The notes: generated by a model from the letters alone, not told the origin. DNA of 64,000 nucleotides from Glycomyces niveus (GCF_017592475.1 NZ_JAGFNP010000004.1:248001-312000), one strand, 5' to 3'; shown: positions 10,554-19,840, counted from the first letter of the stretch. Made by a program: numbers and translations.

Positions 10554-10675
10554 GTCTCCACTCTGTGGTGAAGGAACGGCGCGAACCACCCGGCAGTTCG
10601 CGGTTTCCGACTCGCCGATCGGCGGGAACCGCGACCCCGATCGGCGGGGAAGCCGGGTCCGGCTTCCCCGCCGTC

Positions 10676-11215
10676 TTACGGCCGCATGACCTTTTCGAAC
10701 CTGAAGAACCCCTCGCCGTCCGGCTCCTCGGGGTGGTCCTCGTCGGCTGCCGCTCCATGCGGGTCGTGCGGGTCGGGGTGGTGTTCATTGAAGAACTCGA
10801 CGATGTGGAATCCGCATTTGTTGACGTAGAAGTGGATGTTGCGCTGCTCGAAGTAGGGCGTCCCGGTCTCCCACACCTCGGTCTGCGGGTACGCGGCCTC
10901 GATCGCCCGCCACGCCTTGAGTCCGATCCCGAGGCCGTGGTGCTCCGGGGCGATGTAGAAGAAATCGAGCGAGTTGTGTTGCGTCCCTTCGTCGATCTGC
11001 AGCACCGCGCCGCCGATCTTCTCCCCCTCCAGCAGCACGTGGTACACCGCCGCTCCGGGCGCGCGGAACGAGGCGCGCACGTCCTCATCGGGAGGGATCG
11101 GCACCTCCTGGCCGCCGATGCCGTAGGCTGCGGCCTCTTCGGTGAACGCCCGCTGCAGTTCCTTTCGGAAGGCCGGGAGGTCGGCCTCGTGAGCACGGGC
11201 GAGAGTGACGGTCAT
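10676..11215 (-). CDS. GNAT-family N-acetyltransferase
   Basis: 179 residues starting at ATG 11215 behind a good ribosome site (AAGGAG, 7 nt). The acetyl-CoA-binding motif A reads [18 protein letters not shown], a variant of Q/RxxGxG/A. It is followed by an [24 protein letters not shown] segment typical of GNAT beta5-alpha4 (ending in the usual YxxxGF pattern). The C-terminus is acidic and His-rich ([11 protein letters not shown]). The substrate is unknown. It lies between two paralogous acyltransferases on the same strand (92 and 122 nt away), so a shared role in modifying a surface or small-molecule amine is possible but inferred from position only. Confidence 0.85.
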   Translation of the reverse strand: MTVTLARAHEADLPAFRKELQRAFTEEAAAYGIGGQEVPIPPDEDVRASFRAPGAAVYHVLLEGEKIGGAVLQIDEGTQHNSLDFFYIAPEHHGLGIGLKAWRAIEAAYPQTEVWETGTPYFEQRNIHFYVNKCGFHIVEFFNEHHPDPHDPHGAAADEDHPEEPDGEGFFRFEKVMRP

Positions 11216-11307
11216 GTCGTGCTCCTTGTATCGAGTGGAGGGAAGCCGCTGGGCCGGAGCGAGTGCTCCGGCCCAGCGGCCCCCCGTTGCGACAGCGCCG
11301 CAGTCGA

Positions 11308-12615
11308 TCAGCGCATCAGTTTGGCGGGGCTCGTGGCCCACTGCATCGCGTATTCGAGCGGCCCGCGCTTGAAGAACCGGGACCACACGAAGGCGAACAC
11401 GATGCCTCCCACGCAGAACCAGCCCCACACCGCCAGTGCCGCGGTGACCGCGCCGCCCTCGCTGTTCGACGGGACGTGGTTGAGTGCCCAGAGGTGGGCG
11501 ACGTACAGGGTCAGGGACATCGCACCGGCCGCCGTGATCGGCGTCAGGAGCTTGCGGGCGAGGGCTGAGCGGTCGAGCAGGGCGACCGATCCGACGATGA
11601 CCAGCATCGCGATGCCGATGTTGCCCAGCAGCTCGAACGCGGTGCCCGAGTGCGGCGAGGCCGAGAGCAGGAACTGCAGCATGTCCCGCGACCAAGGATC
11701 GAAGCCGCTCATCGAATCGGACCACGTGCCGGATGAACCGCTCATCCCGGACGAGCCCGAGCCCGTCGAAGCGGACGCCATACCCGAACCGGAGGAACCG
11801 GAGCCGCTGCCGCCCATGCCGCCTCCGGCGAACAGGACCTTCTGCAGCACCCACGAGAGTCCGTAACCGGCCAGCGCCAGGCCGGCGCCGACCGACGCCA
11901 TGCCGATGCGCACCCGTTTGGCGGACAGGTCGAGCTTGGCGATCGCCATGCCCGCGAAGATGTACGCGAGCCACGGGACGGCCGGGTAGAGGCCGGTGAA
12001 CAGCAGTCGGCCAAGGCCGTCGGCGCCCATGCGGGTGATCGGGTCGTGCGCGTTCAGCGCGGTGACGAAGGCCGGCTGCGCCATGGAGATCCAGTAGAAG
12101 ACCACGGAGCCGACGACCGCGAACGAGGCCGAGAGGACCGCCAGCGTCTTGACGCCGCAGCGCGTGAACGGCAGCGCGAGCAGGAAGAACAGGCCGTAGA
12201 ACGCCAGGATGACGATGTCGGTGCGCAGCCAGAGCGTCAGCGCCGTGCCGAGGGCGATCAGCAGGACCGCCCGGATGACGATCTTCACGATCCGCTGCCG
12301 TCGTTCGAGCGCGGGCGGCGTTCGGCGGCCTCCCGCGAGCAGGACGAGCGACAGGCCGGCCAGGACCGCGAACAGGGCCGACGCGCGGCCGTGCGGGATC
12401 TGCATGATCGTGTTGACGACGGGGTTCTTGAACTCCTGCATCGGTCCCACGTGCGCGTAGAACATGCCGAAGATCGCGAGAGCCCGGGCCAGGTCGAGCC
12501 CCAGCACGCGGCCGAGCGTGCCGCCTCGCTGCGGTGTCGGTTCGGGCGGCGTCTCGCGGCCGGTGCGGATCAGCCGCAGTGTCCGCTCGCTCCGTACGGT
12601 GTCGGTGTCAGTCAT
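11308..12615 (-). CDS. DUF418/HGSNAT-like membrane acyltransferase family protein, paralogue
   Basis: 435 residues, clearly homologous along its length to the protein at 9234-10553. Shared blocks are [31 protein letters not shown] helices, [42 protein letters not shown] and [12 protein letters not shown]. The central insert here is Gly/Ser/Met-rich ([16 protein letters not shown] and following), so both copies have expanded the same loop. I chose ATG 12615 (MTDTDTV); 12 further residues upstream look non-coding. It is divergent from the two-component genes, with 227 nt between starts, so shared control by that regulator is plausible. A tandem duplication with the GNAT gene caught between the copies is the simplest history. 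Confidence 0.82.
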   Translation of the reverse strand: MTDTDTVRSERTLRLIRTGRETPPEPTPQRGGTLGRVLGLDLARALAIFGMFYAHVGPMQEFKNPVVNTIMQIPHGRASALFAVLAGLSLVLLAGGRRTPPALERRQRIVKIVIRAVLLIALGTALTLWLRTDIVILAFYGLFFLLALPFTRCGVKTLAVLSASFAVVGSVVFYWISMAQPAFVTALNAHDPITRMGADGLGRLLFTGLYPAVPWLAYIFAGMAIAKLDLSAKRVRIGMASVGAGLALAGYGLSWVLQKVLFAGGGMGGSGSGSSGSGMASASTGSGSSGMSGSSGTWSDSMSGFDPWSRDMLQFLLSASPHSGTAFELLGNIGIAMLVIVGSVALLDRSALARKLLTPITAAGAMSLTLYVAHLWALNHVPSNSEGGAVTAALAVWGWFCVGGIVFAFVWSRFFKRGPLEYAMQWATSPAKLMR

Positions 12616-12842
12616 GGATACAGCCTGCGGCGGCGCGGGCGCACTTCCCATCCGGCGAAGGTCCGGCGCGCTGCCGCAGACGGCGGGAACCGCTCCCTCC
12701 TGGCGGGGACCGCTCGCCCGCCGACCGTCCGAAGGACCCCCGCCGACCGGCGGGAAACGCCGCGGAACGGCTGCGACGCGAGCGCGACGAGGTCCGGGCG
12801 TGCTACGAATCGATCCGTGGAAACGACAATGGAGGAGCGGCC

Positions 12843-13517
12843 GTGATCCGGGTTCTGATCGTCGACGACGAGGCGCTGATCCGCAGCGGTATCGAGCTCA
12901 TCCTCAACGCCGCCCCGGACATCGAGGTGGTCGGCGCGGTCACCGGCGCCCGCGCGGTGGCCGAAGCCGAACGGCTGCACCCCCACATCGTGCTGCTCGA
13001 CATTCGAATGCCCGATGTGGATGGTCTGACCGTGCTCGACCGCATGCTCGCGAGGCCGTCGCCGCCCGTGGTCGCCATGCTCACCACGTTCGACAACGAC
13101 GAGTACGTCGCCGCGGCCCTCCACCGGGGCGCGGCCGGTTTCCTGCTCAAGGACACCGCTCCCGATCACCTGGCCCTGCAGGTGCGCACCCTCGCCGCCG
13201 ACGGCGTGGTCCTCTCCCCCAAAGTCACTTCGACCGTCGTCGACGGCTACCTCGCGTCGACCCGCAGGCAGCCCGCCGACACCGTCCTCATCGACACCCT
13301 GACCGATCGGGAGCGGGCCGTCCTCGTGCACCTCGCGGACGGACTGTCCAACGCCGACATCGCCGCCCGCCTCTACCTCGGCGTCGGCACCGTCAAAGAC
13401 CACGTCTCGGCGATCCTCGCCAAACTCCAGGTCGCCAACAGGGTCCAGGCCGCACTCATGGCCGAACGCGCGGGCCTGCTCGACAGCGCCGATCCCGACA
13501 AGGGCGAGCGGCGATGA
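12843..13517 (+). CDS. NarL/FixJ-family response regulator
   Basis: 224 residues from GTG 12843 behind GGAGGAG. The receiver domain (1-120) shows the acidic pair DD8-9, phospho-acceptor D53 (VLLDIRMPD), the switch Thr (MLTTFDND) and the Lys of GFLLKDTAP. The output is a LuxR-type HTH (LTDRERAVLVHLADGLSNADIA ... VGTVKDHVSAILAKL). It is a DNA-binding regulator phosphorylated by the kinase downstream, whose ATG overlaps this stop (ATGA). The divergent acyltransferase gene at 12615 is the obvious candidate target, inferred from position. Confidence 0.95.
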   Translation: MIRVLIVDDEALIRSGIELILNAAPDIEVVGAVTGARAVAEAERLHPHIVLLDIRMPDVDGLTVLDRMLARPSPPVVAMLTTFDNDEYVAAALHRGAAGFLLKDTAPDHLALQVRTLAADGVVLSPKVTSTVVDGYLASTRRQPADTVLIDTLTDRERAVLVHLADGLSNADIAARLYLGVGTVKDHVSAILAKLQVANRVQAALMAERAGLLDSADPDKGERR

Positions 13518-14665
13518 CCTCGCTCGTGGCTCGCATCGCGGCCTGGTGGCACTCGGGCTCCCGCTGGCCCGCCGTCCTCCTCGACGTCGCCCTCATCGCC
13601 GTGGCCGGGGCCGACCTGGCGTTCAATTACATGCCCGGGAACTGGTGGGACGACATCGTCCTGGTGGCCGGCGTGCTCGCGCTGGCCGTGCGCCGCCGGT
13701 TCCCGCTGGCGGTCTTCATCGCCACGCTCCCGATGCCGTTGCTCATGGGCCAGTCCGCGGCATCGCTCATCGCGCTGTTCACGGTCGCGTCCGCGACCCG
13801 GAACCGCTGGCTGCTGAGCGGATGCGCCCTGGCCTACGCGGGCTTGACCATCGCCCCGTGGTGGGGAGGCGGCGACATCCTGGCCGAATCGGCCTGGCCG
13901 GTGTGGGGCGTGTACTCGCTGGCGCCTGCCGGAGCCGCGGTGTTCCTGGGCCAACTGCTCCAGACGAAGCAGGAGCTGTCCCGCCGCCTGGAGGAGATCA
14001 GCGAGGTCCGCGAACACGAGCAGGCGCTCGCGACGCAGAAGGTGCTCGCGCAGGAGCGCGCCCACCTGGCCCGCGAGATGCACGATGTCGTCTCCCACCA
14101 GGTGAGCCTGATCGCGGTGCGGGCCGGAGCGCTCCAGGTGAGCACCCGGGAATCGGTCTCGGTCGAAGCCGCCGACACGATCCGCACGCTCGCGGCGCGC
14201 ACCCTGGACGAGCTGCGGTACATGGTGGGCGTCCTGCGCGCCGGAGGCGGCTCGGGGAACGGCCTCGCACCCCAGCCCACGCTCGACCAGCTCGGCGAAC
14301 TCGTCGCCAACGCCGGCATGGAGGCGCACCTCGAGACGGGCCCGCTGCCGGAACTCAGCCCCCCGGTTCAGCGCGCGATCTACCGCACCGTCCAGGAAGC
14401 ACTGACGAACGCCCGCAAACACGCCCCCGGCGCGGCAGTCCACATCCAAGTCGCCCAAGACGACGGCGCGGTCCAAGCAGAGGTGGTCAACGCGGAGCCG
14501 GTACGACCTGTAGTCCCCCTGCCAAGCGCAAGGCACGGCCTGATCGGCCTCAAACAGCGCGCGGAACTGCTGGGAGGAACCTTCGAAGCGGGGCCGACGC
14601 TCCTCGGAGGCTGGAGGGTCGCGCTGCGCGTGCCCTTGAAGTCGATGGCCTTAGCAGGTCGATGA
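13514..14665 (+). CDS. NarL-type sensor histidine kinase
   Basis: 383 residues, start overlapping the response regulator stop by 4 nt. Residues 1-150 hold about five membrane helices with short loops and no sizeable extracellular sensor, as in intramembrane-sensing kinases of the LiaS/DesK type. A short coiled coil (QTKQELSRRLEEISEVREHEQALATQ) leads to the HisKA_3 dimerisation helix with the phospho-acceptor His in AREMHDVVSHQVSLI. The ATPase domain has the N-box VQEALTNARKHAPG and the glycine box RHGLIGLKQRAELLGG. It partners the upstream regulator. The stimulus is not deducible; envelope stress would fit the family and the membrane-acyltransferase neighbours. Confidence 0.93.
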   Translation: MTSLVARIAAWWHSGSRWPAVLLDVALIAVAGADLAFNYMPGNWWDDIVLVAGVLALAVRRRFPLAVFIATLPMPLLMGQSAASLIALFTVASATRNRWLLSGCALAYAGLTIAPWWGGGDILAESAWPVWGVYSLAPAGAAVFLGQLLQTKQELSRRLEEISEVREHEQALATQKVLAQERAHLAREMHDVVSHQVSLIAVRAGALQVSTRESVSVEAADTIRTLAARTLDELRYMVGVLRAGGGSGNGLAPQPTLDQLGELVANAGMEAHLETGPLPELSPPVQRAIYRTVQEALTNARKHAPGAAVHIQVAQDDGAVQAEVVNAEPVRPVVPLPSARHGLIGLKQRAELLGGTFEAGPTLLGGWRVALRVPLKSMALAGR

Positions 14666-14678
14666 CGGCGCCGTCATC
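14661..14678. repeat. 18-bp perfect palindrome over kinase stop codon
   Basis: GATGACGGC|GCCGTCATC is perfectly self-complementary and covers the histidine kinase TGA. It lies between convergent genes (kinase ends 14665, next gene ends 14798). It may act as a compact bidirectional terminator or a protein site; no T-tract follows. Confidence 0.4.
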
Positions 14679-14797
14679 CACCGGGGCACTCGTTGTCGCC
14701 GCCGCTTCTCGGGATGCATTGGGCGGGGTCGTACTCGCCGTGAAACTTCTCGGATTCCTCTAAACGGACGGACGAGGATCGAGCGCCGTGGCGCACG

Positions 14798-15388
14798 TCA
14801 GTCGTCCAGGGCGGTGACGGCTTCGGGGTCGCCGGTGAGTTCGGCCAGGGCGGCTTCCCGACGGCCGCTGAGGTAGAGGAGCAGTTCTACCGGGGCGCCG
14901 GTGAGGACGGCTCCTCCTGCGGGACCGTAGTGGCGGGTTTCGCCTGCGGGCGTGCGCAGTTCGAGGCCGTGGGGGCGGATCTTGCGGGCGGTGCCCCAGG
15001 CGGTGAGGCGTGCGGTGGCCCAGGCGATCTTGTCGAGGTCGGGGCGGTCGGTGCGGGGCGCGAGGCCGTTGGCGCGGCGGATGTCCTCGTGGTGGATGAG
15101 GTATTCGGTGCCGTTGAGCAGGTTGCGCAGGCCCGGGATCCGCCACGGTATGAGCGGGGCGCCCGCGCGGAGGCGGGCGGTCAGGGCGGGAAGGCCCTTG
15201 GCCTTCTCCACCGTCAGCTTGGGCTCGGTCCATTTGGAGAAGTGCTCGCGCAGCACGAGGTGCGCGGCGAGGTCGAGCGTGGTCCAGCCTTCGCAGAGTG
15301 TCGGAGCGTCGGGACCGAGGTCGTCCAGCAAGTCGCACAGGTCGAGGCGCTCCCGCGCGTCCAGCGGCAGTTCACGGGTGGTGCTCAT
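14798..15388 (-). CDS. TIGR03085-family (DinB/mycothiol-maleylpyruvate isomerase-like) metal-binding protein
   Basis: 196 residues. The opening RERLDLCDLLDDLGPDAPTLCEGWTTLDLAAHLVLRE and the later GTEYLIHHEDIRRAN are the His-bearing helices of the DinB-like fold used by mycothiol-dependent enzymes. The TIGR03085 subfamily, actinobacterial and of unknown reaction, has this length and the C-terminal GAPVELLLYLSGRREAA block. His residues in AAHL and HHEDIRR are the likely divalent-metal ligands. Start ATG 15388. It lies 141 nt behind the TetR gene on the same strand and is probably transcribed separately or at the operon tail. Confidence 0.85.
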   Translation of the reverse strand: MSTTRELPLDARERLDLCDLLDDLGPDAPTLCEGWTTLDLAAHLVLREHFSKWTEPKLTVEKAKGLPALTARLRAGAPLIPWRIPGLRNLLNGTEYLIHHEDIRRANGLAPRTDRPDLDKIAWATARLTAWGTARKIRPHGLELRTPAGETRHYGPAGGAVLTGAPVELLLYLSGRREAALAELTGDPEAVTALDD

Positions 15389-15529
15389 TCGTTACCTCTC
15401 GAAGGTCGTGACGGTGGCGATGAGGAGCGGGGCGGTCGAGGCGGCCATGCGGGGGTGCCGGGGCCGTCGTCGCCCGCCGAATCCGACAGGCCACCGCACC
15501 GAACGAGTGGCGCCCTTCGGTGTCTCAAG

Positions 15530-16132
15530 TCAGCGGGGCAGCAGCACCTGGAGCTGCTCGCGGATTTCGCGGAGTATGTCGTCGACGGATCGGTCGATGT
15601 TGACCGTGACTGCCATGCTGATGAACATGATCGCCGCGATGATGTGCGCGAGCGTCGCCGCGGTCTTGAGGTCAATCTGCTCATGGCGTTGGAGCACGGC
15701 CGTGATGGCCTGCTCGGTCTGGACGGTGAGGTCGAGAGCGGCGCCGTGGTGGGGTTCGCTCGGGTCGCCGAAGACCATCTCTCGCAGGTAGGTGCGGCCG
15801 TTGTCGACCTGTTTGCGGTTGCACGCGACGACCGGGCCGATGATCGCCATCACCGCTTCGAGCGCGTCGGGAGTGGTCTCGGCGGCGGCCGTGCCCTCGC
15901 GGAGCGCGTCCGCATAGGTCGAGTTCTGCACGAGCAGCAGCAGCTCACCCTTGTTCTTGGCGTACAGGAACAGGGTGCCGGCGCCGATGTCGGCCTTCTC
16001 GGCGATCTGCTGGGTGGTGACCTCGTCGACGCCGTGCTCGGCGAAGAGTTCGCCGGCGGCTGCCATGATGCGGTCGAGCTTCTCCTGCTTGTTCCGCTCA
16101 CGTCGCCCGACCCGTTTCGGGGCGGCTGGCAT
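15530..16132 (-). CDS. TetR-family transcriptional regulator
   Basis: 200 residues from ATG 16132 (GAAGGA 7 nt upstream). The N-terminal HTH is typical: RNKQEKLDRIMAAAGELFAEHGVDEVTTQQIAEKADIGAGTLFLYAKNKGEL, with a Leu-Phe-Leu-Tyr in place of the usual Y-x-YF recognition-helix end. The C-terminal ligand domain is all-helical and unassigned. It lies 195 nt downstream of the hydrolase/oxidoreductase pair on the same strand. It is a candidate repressor of that pair through the GACTC repeats at 18262-18297, which is inference from location. Confidence 0.92.
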   Translation of the reverse strand: MPAAPKRVGRRERNKQEKLDRIMAAAGELFAEHGVDEVTTQQIAEKADIGAGTLFLYAKNKGELLLLVQNSTYADALREGTAAAETTPDALEAVMAIIGPVVACNRKQVDNGRTYLREMVFGDPSEPHHGAALDLTVQTEQAITAVLQRHEQIDLKTAATLAHIIAAIMFISMAVTVNIDRSVDDILREIREQLQVLLPR

Positions 16133-16327
16133 GGGTGCATCCTTCGTGAAATCGTGTGACCGCACGCGGTCACGGGTTCGGCCGTCGTCGTATGAGCGCC
16201 GGTGCGCCGGTCGATTCTCCCACGTCGGCTCCGACCCCAACGATTCGCGAGGATGCTCCGAGCGGCGCCGGCGCCCATGCCCTCCGGCTTCCTGAGGTGG
16301 ATCGGTCTCAGTCGGTCCGGGCGGCGT

Positions 16328-17185
16328 TCACCGGTTCAGGAACGCGGCGGCGAGCGGCGCGAACCGCTCGTGGAACTGGAAGACGCCGCCGTGCCCGGAG
16401 TCCGGGTAGATGACCAGCTCGGAGCCGGGGATGCGGCGGTGCATGTCCTCGGACAGGACCGAGGGCACCATGCGGTCGTTGTCGCCGTTGGCGATCAATG
16501 TCGGCTGCGTGAGCTTCGAGAGGTCGTGCGGAGTGCTGCGTCCCCACTTCTTGATGGCCTTGAGCTGGGTCTGGAAGCCTCGCAGCTTCATCGGTGCATC
16601 GCGGTTCTCGGTGCGCGCACCGGTGGTGCGCTCGACGTACGCCTTCGCGGCGGCCTTGCCGACCTTGTCGCGGTTGAAGAACAGGAATTCCCGCGGGTCC
16701 GAGCGCGTCAGCGTCGCTCTGAGGATGTCGAGGTAGGTCGGACCGGCGACCTTGTCGATGTCCTTGCCGCCCTTGGGACCCGTTCCGGTGAGCACCAGTC
16801 GGCGGACCAGGTCCGGGTGGGCGGCGATGAGCGCCTGGGCGACCATCCCGCCCAGGGAGAACGAGAAGACGTCGACCTGGTCGAAGCCGAGTGCGGTGAT
16901 GAACGCGTAGGCGTCCTCGGCCATCGCCTCGACCGTGTCGGGCACCTCGCCGGCAGTGGCGCCGACCCCGCGCTGGTCGAAGGCGATGACGTGGCGGTCC
17001 TTCGCGATCGCGTCGACGATTAGCGGGTCCCAGTAGTCGAGGGTCGCTGCGAGGTGGACGAAGAGCACGACCGGGATGCCGCCCTTGGGTCCGAGTTCGC
17101 GGTAGACGAAGGCGACCCCGTTGCTTGCCGTGATGGTGTTCGTCGGCGCCTCGGCGTACGACGTGACCGGTGTATGCATATTCAT
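16328..17185 (-). CDS. Alpha/beta-fold hydrolase
   Basis: 285 residues from ATG 17185 (AGGAG, 5 nt). The alpha/beta-hydrolase core is complete. The oxyanion region is VVLFVHLAATLDYWDP, with Leu-Ala where many have GG. AFDQRGVGATAG follows. The nucleophile elbow is FSFSLGGMVAQ (Ser), the acid is Asp in NGDNDRMVPS, and the His is in DSGHGGVFQFHE. The overall pattern resembles haloperoxidase/epoxide-hydrolase-like carboxylic ester hydrolases in actinomycetes. It lies 45 nt downstream of the oxidoreductase and is probably co-transcribed with it. The substrate is unknown; detoxification of xenobiotic esters or quinones fits the pairing. Confidence 0.9.
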   Translation of the reverse strand: MNMHTPVTSYAEAPTNTITASNGVAFVYRELGPKGGIPVVLFVHLAATLDYWDPLIVDAIAKDRHVIAFDQRGVGATAGEVPDTVEAMAEDAYAFITALGFDQVDVFSFSLGGMVAQALIAAHPDLVRRLVLTGTGPKGGKDIDKVAGPTYLDILRATLTRSDPREFLFFNRDKVGKAAAKAYVERTTGARTENRDAPMKLRGFQTQLKAIKKWGRSTPHDLSKLTQPTLIANGDNDRMVPSVLSEDMHRRIPGSELVIYPDSGHGGVFQFHERFAPLAAAFLNR

Positions 17186-17230
17186 GATGACTCCTGCGTG
17201 ATTGATCGTTTTGACGGCCGGTTGGCCCGG

Positions 17231-18226
17231 TCAGACTTTTACGGCGACGGTCTTGCCTCGGATGCCGCCGTGCCCGAGGGCCCCGAGGGCCGCGGGGATC
17301 TGGTCGAAGGGGACGGTCTTGCCCACGATCGGGCGTATCGCGCCCGAGTCGATGAGGGCGGTGAGCTCGCGGAGCTGGTCGCCGCTGGCGTGCATGAACA
17401 GGAACTCGTAGGTCACGCCGAGCTTGCGAGCCCGGCGGCGGATGCCGGCGCTCAGCGCGCTCGTCGCCAGGCGCAGTGCCGTCCCGGCACCGATCTCGCG
17501 AGCGAACGCCGCGTCCGGCGGTCCGGCGATCCCGATCGCCTTGCCGCCGGGGCGCAGGATGCGCAGGGACTTCTCGAGGTTGGCCCCGCCGAGGCTGTCC
17601 AGCACCAGATCGACCCCGCCGAGCGCCTGCTCGAAATCCTGCGTGCGGTAGTCGACGACGACGTCGGCGCCCAGCTCGCGCACGAACTCGGCGTTCGGGG
17701 CGCTCGCAGTGGTGGCTACGGTGGCACCGAGGTGCTTGGCGAGCTGGATCGCGATCGACCCGACCCCTCCGGCCCCGGCGTGGATGAGGACCTGCTGCCC
17801 GGCCCGCAGACGGCCCCGCTCGACGAGGGCCTGCCAGGCCGTCAGCGCGACCAGCGGCAGCGAGGCCGCTTCGCCCATGCTGACCGAGGTGGGCTTGCGC
17901 GCCAGATCGGCCTCGGCAACCGCGATCCGTTCGGCGAAGGCGCCGATCCGGTGATCGGCGGCCCGGGCGTACACCTCGTCACCGGGCTGGAACCCGCGGA
18001 CCTTCGAGCCGACCGCGACAACGGTGCCGGCAAGATCGTGGCCGAGGACGAACGGCGGCTTGTACGGCAGGATCTGCCGAAACTCGCCCCTGCGGATCTT
18101 CTCGTCGAGCGGATTCAGCCCGGCGGCCTCCACCTCGACGAGCACCTCCCGCTCGGCTACGACCGGCTCGGCCACCGCCGCGAACTCCAGCGGGTCCTTG
18201 TACCCCCCGACCACGAACGCCTTCAT
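17231..18226 (-). CDS. NADP-dependent medium-chain oxidoreductase (quinone oxidoreductase-like)
   Basis: 331 residues, the standard length of zinc-free MDR enzymes. The N-terminal GroES-like domain includes EVEAAGLNPLDEKIRRGEF and VLGHDLAGTVVAVGSKV. The Rossmann domain carries the NADP-binding loop VLIHAGAGGVGSIAIQLAKHLGA. It ends with GKTVPFDQIPAALGALGHGGIRGKTVAV, typical of quinone oxidoreductase/zeta-crystallin-like proteins. No structural or catalytic zinc Cys cluster is seen. First gene of a probable operon with the hydrolase at 16328, behind a strong promoter overlapped by GACTC repeats. Confidence 0.92.
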   Translation of the reverse strand: MKAFVVGGYKDPLEFAAVAEPVVAEREVLVEVEAAGLNPLDEKIRRGEFRQILPYKPPFVLGHDLAGTVVAVGSKVRGFQPGDEVYARAADHRIGAFAERIAVAEADLARKPTSVSMGEAASLPLVALTAWQALVERGRLRAGQQVLIHAGAGGVGSIAIQLAKHLGATVATTASAPNAEFVRELGADVVVDYRTQDFEQALGGVDLVLDSLGGANLEKSLRILRPGGKAIGIAGPPDAAFAREIGAGTALRLATSALSAGIRRRARKLGVTYEFLFMHASGDQLRELTALIDSGAIRPIVGKTVPFDQIPAALGALGHGGIRGKTVAVKV

Positions 18227-18261
18227 GACACCTTGCTCCTACTCCGAGGCCGCGCCCCGCC

Positions 18262-18311
18262 GACTCAATCTGAATTGACTCAATAATGACTCGACTCAGT
18301 AATTTTGTCAA
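18262..18311 (-). promoter_or_regulatory. Promoter of oxidoreductase-hydrolase operon with GACTC/GAGTC repeat operator
   Basis: Reading the minus strand, TTGACA (18311-18306) is followed after exactly 17 nt by CATTAT (18288-18283). Four copies of GAGTC (plus-strand GACTC at 18262, 18277, 18288 and 18293) lie across the spacer, the -10 element and just downstream. TTGAGTCAA within them is nearly palindromic. The surroundings are markedly A/T-rich. This is the layout of a repressor-blocked promoter; a TetR- or MarR-type repressor is likely. Confidence 0.6.
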
Positions 18312-18406
18312 GCGAGGTCGCTGAGGACCACATCACTCCCGGACACGTCGAAGGGGCCGGCCGCCCCTCAAGGCACTGAGCAGCTGCAAGAAAAACAGCT
18401 GTCGTG

Positions 18407-19840
18407 CTAGACCTCCAGATGCTCGCGGTCTCCGGTCCCGTCCGCCGCATCCGCTTCGGTGGCCGTGGCGGTCGCGGTGGGCACGGTGGCCTTCGCCGCC
18501 CGGTAGCTCTCGCTGAGCTGGCGGTACTGCGGAGTGAGCAGCGCGATGCAGCCGAACGCGGCCGTGGCGACGCCGCCGATGAGGAGGATCAAGGCGATGC
18601 CCCGGCTGTCGCCGGTGCCGAGCAGCCACTCCCACTGCCGCTGACCGGCATCCGTCTCCATGTACGGGATGACCAGCAGTTCGGCGACCGGGGCGATCAC
18701 CAGCGCGGTGACCGGCGCGGCGGCGGCCTCGAAGGTGACCGCGAATCCAAAGACGCGGCCCTGCTTCTCGAACGGGACGACGCGCTGGATGACGGTCTGC
18801 TCGGCGGCCTCGGCCGCGGGCATGAGCGCCATGAACAGCCAGACGCCGGCGATGTACAGCCAGGCCCACTCCCGGACGGTGGAAATCGCGCCCGCCGCAC
18901 CGAGGACGATGACGACGATCAGGATCGTGCGGATCGGGTTCTTGCCGATGCCCCGCTTCGCGACGATCGCGCCGCCGGCGATGAATCCCGTTGAGGCCAC
19001 CGCGAACCAGATGCCCCAGCCCTCCACACCGAACATGTCGATGCCGTACGGGTCCATAACGGCCATGGCGACTCCGCCGAAGAGGTTGTTGAGCGTGGTG
19101 AACAGCACGAGCGCGAGCAGGCCAGGCACGGCCCGCACCGCGAGCCAACCGCCGCGGACGTCCACCCAAGCCTCGCTCGTCTCCGATCCGGAGGGCCGCT
19201 CCTCGGGAATGCGCAGCGGCACCAGGTGGACGAGGGTCAGCGCGAGCGCGCCGATGCCGATCACGAGCGTCCACCCCATGCCCAGGAATCCGACCGACAG
19301 ACCGCTGAACACGCTCGTCACCAGCATCGCGACGCCTTGGACGGTGCCGACCATGCCGTTGGCGTTCGCGTGGCGCTCCTCGGGCACCAGCAGCGTGACG
19401 GTGGTCGACAGCGCGATGCCCCGCAGCTGCTCCACGACCGAGCCGGCCAGCATCACGACGGCGAAGACCCAGAACCAGGGGAGCCCGAGGTCCTTGATGC
19501 CGTCCTCGCCGATCGCGAAGAAGAACGCCGCGTCGAGGACGAAGACCGCGAGCGCGGCGAGGGTCGCCCACACCATCACGGCCTTCTTGCGGAACCGGTC
19601 GACCAGGGTCCCGAAGAACATGCCGAACAGCGACAGGAAGAGCATGTACGACGCGCCGATGACGCCCGTGGCGATCACATTGCGCGTCTCGACGTAGATC
19701 CAGAACGTCAGCGCGAACCACAGGAAACTGGTCGTCACATTGGCGATCGCGGTGTTCACCAGCACCTGGAGGAACGTCCGGAACCCGTCCTCGGGCACGT
19801 CCCGTCCCGTCACGGGCCGCTGCGGGGTCGACTCGGTCAT
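18407..19840 (-). CDS. MFS transporter
   Basis: 477 residues with about twelve hydrophobic helices. The conserved loop 2-3 motif appears as GMFFGTLVDRFRKKAVMV. Other features are the 12-TM enterobactin/macrolide-exporter look (TTLNNLFGGVAMAVMDPYGI; ANGMVGTVQGVAMLVTSVFSGLSV; EAAEQTVIQRVVPFEKQGRVFG, the QxxVPxxxxGRVFG loop of EntS/MefA-like MFS). The C-terminus is Ala/Thr-rich and disordered. It probably exports a small hydrophobic compound. I chose ATG 19840 for the AGAGGA 8 nt upstream over ATG 19873, which has no ribosome site. It is likely monocistronic: a strong hairpin lies upstream. Confidence 0.9.
   Translation of the reverse strand: MTESTPQRPVTGRDVPEDGFRTFLQVLVNTAIANVTTSFLWFALTFWIYVETRNVIATGVIGASYMLFLSLFGMFFGTLVDRFRKKAVMVWATLAALAVFVLDAAFFFAIGEDGIKDLGLPWFWVFAVVMLAGSVVEQLRGIALSTTVTLLVPEERHANANGMVGTVQGVAMLVTSVFSGLSVGFLGMGWTLVIGIGALALTLVHLVPLRIPEERPSGSETSEAWVDVRGGWLAVRAVPGLLALVLFTTLNNLFGGVAMAVMDPYGIDMFGVEGWGIWFAVASTGFIAGGAIVAKRGIGKNPIRTILIVVIVLGAAGAISTVREWAWLYIAGVWLFMALMPAAEAAEQTVIQRVVPFEKQGRVFGFAVTFEAAAAPVTALVIAPVAELLVIPYMETDAGQRQWEWLLGTGDSRGIALILLIGGVATAAFGCIALLTPQYRQLSESYRAAKATVPTATATATEADAADGTGDREHLEV

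Noticed and set aside
12612..13403. Minus-strand 263-residue frame opposite the response regulator
   Set aside because: It mirrors the CheY/LuxR coding sequence, has no start signal and no recognisable domain.
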